This document shows positions 7,419 through 9,176 of a stretch of 9,176 nt of DNA, piece by piece (the first letter of the stretch is position 1; every line of letters begins with the position of its first letter). The DNA comes from Colivicinus sp963607765 (GTDB lineage: Bacteria; Bacillota_I; Bacilli_A; Erysipelotrichales; Erysipelotrichaceae). Made by a program: the position numbers and the translations under genes. The notes below the pieces were generated by a model. It was not told the origin of the DNA. It made no database searches and saw only the letters and a list, made by a program, of their open reading frames with translations. The DNA lies in NCBI GenBank assembly GCA_963607765.1, contig CAVDDT010000052.1, positions 1-9,176 of the forward strand. Direction: 5' to 3'.

Positions 7419-7446
7419 TTTATAAGTTACACAATAATATTGTAAT
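7419..7446 (-). promoter_or_regulatory. Candidate promoter for the leftward operon (weak)
   Basis: On the complement, ATTACA (7446-7441) is followed after 16 bp by TATAAA (7424-7419), matching four of six -35 and five of six -10 consensus bases. The predicted transcript would begin near 7412, giving a leader so short that it would cut into the weak Shine-Dalgarno at 7414-7408. The real promoter could therefore lie further upstream, for example around the TATAAA at 7500-7495 with TTAACA at 7520-7515 (spacer only 14 bp). Confidence 0.25.
7427..7445. promoter_or_regulatory. Nested palindrome, possible operator in the divergent region
   Basis: Two inverted repeats share a centre-left position. 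One is ACAATA-A-TATTGT (7431-7443), perfect around a single central base. The other is TTACA (7427-7431) and TGTAA (7441-7445) separated by 9 bp. They lie between the -35 and -10 hexamers of the candidate leftward promoter and within the 163-bp region shared with the rightward gene, as expected of a repressor site. The A+T-rich background makes short palindromes common, so this is only a candidate. Confidence 0.3.
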
Positions 7447-7527
7447 ATCTAGGGGCAAATAATGCTATTGCTGATTATTTAAAAGTTCTTATTTTTTATA
7501 GATACTTATTTTATTGTTAATGCGTTT

Positions 7528-7556
7528 TTGTTTTAGGACAAGCATAATGCTAAAAT
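7528..7556 (+). promoter_or_regulatory. Extended -10 promoter candidate for the DUF6056-like gene
   Basis: TTGTTT (7528-7533), a 17-bp spacer, then TGC directly before TAAAAT (7551-7556) give a -35 with TTG conserved, optimal spacing, an extended -10 TGn and a -10 matching five of six bases. The predicted start of transcription is at about 7562-7564, on the GTG start codon at 7563 itself. If this promoter is used, the mRNA would be leaderless or nearly so. Confidence 0.4.
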
Positions 7557-7558
7557 AA
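7535..7558 (+). other. Shine-Dalgarno plus four-codon mini-ORF just before the DUF6056-like gene
   Basis: AGGA (7535-7538) lies 8 nt before an ATG (7547-7549) that reads Met-Leu-Lys and stops at TAA (7556-7558), 4 nt before the GTG start at 7563. The spacing is ideal for initiation, whereas the GTG itself has no Shine-Dalgarno. This could be a tiny coupling or leader ORF, a start codon disconnected by a one-base change, or chance overlap with promoter bases. Confidence 0.25.
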
Positions 7559-7562
7559 AAAG

Positions 7563-9056
7563 GTGAAAAAGATTTTTAATGGCAAAAACTGGTACTTACT
7601 TGGCTTTATTTTAATAGCAGGACTATTTATTTATATGACATACGTCACGCCTTTGGCTGGTGATGATTGGGGCTATGCAATCAATGGCATAAACAATAAC
7701 CCTTTTGAAATGGCTATTAGTTTTTATTATTCTTGGTCAGGCAGATTTTTTAGTGAGTTATGGGGGTTTTTGATTGCCCCTAGAAAATGGCTGTGGAATA
7801 TCATTAATCCACTACTATTTATAACAATCTACTTATGTGTATATAAACTTGGCGGTAGAAAACATAATCCATTATTAACCACTTTATTTATAGTTTGCGC
7901 AATGCTTAGCGTGAATGCTGCATTGCGTATGCAAACATATACATGGATTATGGGCACAACTTACGTAATTCCGTTATGTCTAAGTTTAATCTATTATTGT
8001 ATATATGATTATGTTTTTTTTAATTCTTTAATTGAAACCAAACATAAGGCTATGATGATTTTATCAAATGTTTTGCTGTTTGTTATTGGCATGATGATGG
8101 AAAACATTGCCGCAACAATGATTGTTGGTATTGTTATTTTAATTATTTATGCGTGGTTTAACAAAAGGATCTTAATCAAATATCTTGTTCCTAATTTAAT
8201 CGTATCTATTGTGGCGTTTATTTTGATGAGAGTTTCTCCAGGAAGTGCTTATAGATTAGCTAGAGATAGTGCTGATTGGGCGGCCATGGGTGTTTTTGAA
8301 AAGATTGCTTATGGATATCCATCTTTCATAGAACAATCTTTTTTGAACAATCGTTATATTATTGTTTTATTTTCAATTATATGCAGCGGTAATTTATTAT
8401 TCAGTAAAGAAAAAGTACCATTATGGTATAAAATTGTTGGAATCTTAATTTTTGCGATTGGGTCAATTACTGTCTTTTCAAAAATAATATTAAGCTCACT
8501 AAGTTTTTTACACAGTTCTAATTCGATATATTCAATGGTATTTTGGCCCATATATATAATCAACGCTTTTATTGTGTTGTTCTTTAGTTTAAAGGATGAT
8601 TATCATAAACAAAAGGCAATTTTCTTTTTAACTATCGGTGGAACAAGTGCTCTAGTTATGATTTTTTCACCATTGTATGGAGAAAGATCTAGCCTATATC
8701 TAGTCTACTATCTAATAATTGTGTCAATTCTAGTACTAAATAATATTAATTTTAATAAAAGGGCTAAGGCGGCATTATTTTTCTTGCTTCTAGCAATCAC
8801 AGCATATAGAACAACTGACTTGATTAAAAGATATCGTTTAGTTCAAGAAATGAATTATACAAGAGAAACCGAGATTCAATATTACAAGGATCATCCTGAT
8901 GTAGAAGAAGCTTGGTTTAAAAGATATCCAATTGATACTATTCACTCAATTGATATTGAATCTGATGATACTTATCATCTAGAAACCTTTAAAGCTTATT
9001 TTGATTTGCCTCAAGATGCAGACAAGATAATTTTCTATTATGATAATGGGGATTAA
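7563..9056 (+). CDS. DUF6056-like polytopic membrane protein, probable GT-C-type glycosyltransferase
   Basis: A 497-residue protein with about a dozen hydrophobic segments. After the first TM (~10-27), the first external loop carries TPLAGDDWGYA (29-39), and SGRFFSELW follows at 59-67. This TM plus paired-acid loop is typical of GT-C enzymes, which use polyprenyl-phosphate sugars outside the membrane, and the overall pattern matches what I recall of the DUF6056 family. Other landmarks are MMMENIAAT (177-185), SPGSAYR (225-231) and SPLYGERSS (369-377). A soluble tail (~420-497) with YHLETFKAYFDLP (471-483) ends the protein. An in-frame TAA at 7551 excludes upstream starts, and the next Met (25) lies beyond TM1, so GTG at 7563 is the best start although it lacks a Shine-Dalgarno. 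A GT2 gene follows 32 bp downstream, a likely partner that would supply a lipid-linked sugar. The exact reaction is not known. Confidence 0.75.
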   Translation: MKKIFNGKNWYLLGFILIAGLFIYMTYVTPLAGDDWGYAINGINNNPFEMAISFYYSWSGRFFSELWGFLIAPRKWLWNIINPLLFITIYLCVYKLGGRKHNPLLTTLFIVCAMLSVNAALRMQTYTWIMGTTYVIPLCLSLIYYCIYDYVFFNSLIETKHKAMMILSNVLLFVIGMMMENIAATMIVGIVILIIYAWFNKRILIKYLVPNLIVSIVAFILMRVSPGSAYRLARDSADWAAMGVFEKIAYGYPSFIEQSFLNNRYIIVLFSIICSGNLLFSKEKVPLWYKIVGILIFAIGSITVFSKIILSSLSFLHSSNSIYSMVFWPIYIINAFIVLFFSLKDDYHKQKAIFFLTIGGTSALVMIFSPLYGERSSLYLVYYLIIVSILVLNNINFNKRAKAALFFLLLAITAYRTTDLIKRYRLVQEMNYTRETEIQYYKDHPDVEEAWFKRYPIDTIHSIDIESDDTYHLETFKAYFDLPQDADKIIFYYDNGD

Positions 9057-9077
9057 ATAGCTTATATAAATAAATTT

Positions 9078-9082
9078 AGGAG
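9078..9082 (+). promoter_or_regulatory. Ribosome binding site for the right-edge GT2 gene
   Basis: AGGAG lies 6 nt before the ATG at 9089, the strongest Shine-Dalgarno in the window. It shows that the partial frame at the right edge is a genuine gene start within the same transcript as the preceding gene, since no terminator-like hairpin lies in the 32-bp gap. Confidence 0.75.
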
Positions 9083-9088
9083 AATTTT

Positions 9089-9176
9089 ATGTCAAAAACT
9101 AAGAAAGAACCAAATAAAAAAATTGCAGTATTAATACCTTGTTATAATGAAGAACTTACTGTTGAAAAAACAGTTA
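9089..9176 (+). CDS. N-terminus of a GT2-family glycosyltransferase (partial, runs off right edge)
   Basis: The visible 29 codons begin with a lysine-rich head (MSKTKKEPNKK) followed by KIAVLIPCYNEELTVEKTV (11-29). The hydrophobic beta strand plus IPCYNEE is the standard first nucleotide-sugar-binding element of GT2 glycosyltransferases, especially those acting on polyprenyl phosphate. The start is firm because AGGAG lies 6 nt upstream. The gene follows the DUF6056-like membrane protein by 32 bp and is probably co-transcribed with it, making a second GT2 plus GT-C-type pair. The DxD motif, any C-terminal TM segments and the true length are outside the window, so the substrate and subfamily cannot be judged. 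Confidence 0.8.
   Translation, partial: MSKTKKEPNKKIAVLIPCYNEELTVEKTV

Noticed and set aside
8354..8563. Minus-strand 69-codon frame
   Set aside because: It is antisense to the DUF6056-like gene, with no ribosome binding site or known motif.

Overview
The window looks like a stretch of a low-GC Bacillota genome (Bacilli/Erysipelotrichia-like or a related gut lineage). The reasons are the strongly A+T-rich coding sequence on both strands, AGGTG/AGGAG-type ribosome binding sites, and gene families typical of Gram-positive envelope biosynthesis: a CsbB-like GT2, a YfhO-like GT-C, an AlgI/DltB-like MBOAT and an SGNH partner. All visible stops are TAA or TAG and tryptophan is TGG, so nothing points to the Mollicutes code. 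No RNA gene, CRISPR array, insertion sequence or intrinsic terminator was seen.

Layout. On the minus strand, five genes run leftward from about 7399 as one tight operon (gaps of 4, 1, 25 and 15 bp): a polyprenyl-phosphate GT2 (7399-6467), an MBOAT acyltransferase (6462-5062), a membrane-anchored SGNH acyltransferase/esterase (5060-3693), a very large fusion of a Wzy/O-antigen-ligase-like domain to a YfhO-like GT-C domain (3667-128), and the first 37 codons of a further membrane protein, perhaps LTA-synthase-like (112 to beyond the left edge). On the plus strand, a DUF6056-like GT-C-type membrane protein (7563-9056) is followed by the start of another GT2 (9089 to the right edge). The 163-bp divergent region 7400-7562 must drive both directions. 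It holds an extended -10 promoter for the plus gene, a weaker minus promoter candidate and a nested palindrome that could be an operator. No non-coding stretch exceeds 300 bp.

How the genes may work together (inference from family knowledge). The GT2 would charge undecaprenyl phosphate with a sugar in the cytoplasm. An unseen GtrA-like flippase would move it across, and the YfhO-like half of the fusion would transfer it to a surface polymer, as in the CsbB/YfhO route of lipoteichoic acid glycosylation. The MBOAT/SGNH pair would O-acylate the same or another surface glycan. A second GT2/GT-C pair starts in the opposite direction from the same control region. The most unusual items are the Wzy-YfhO fusion, an apparent Asp-to-Asn change in its first YfhO loop, and the odd translation start of the DUF6056-like gene.
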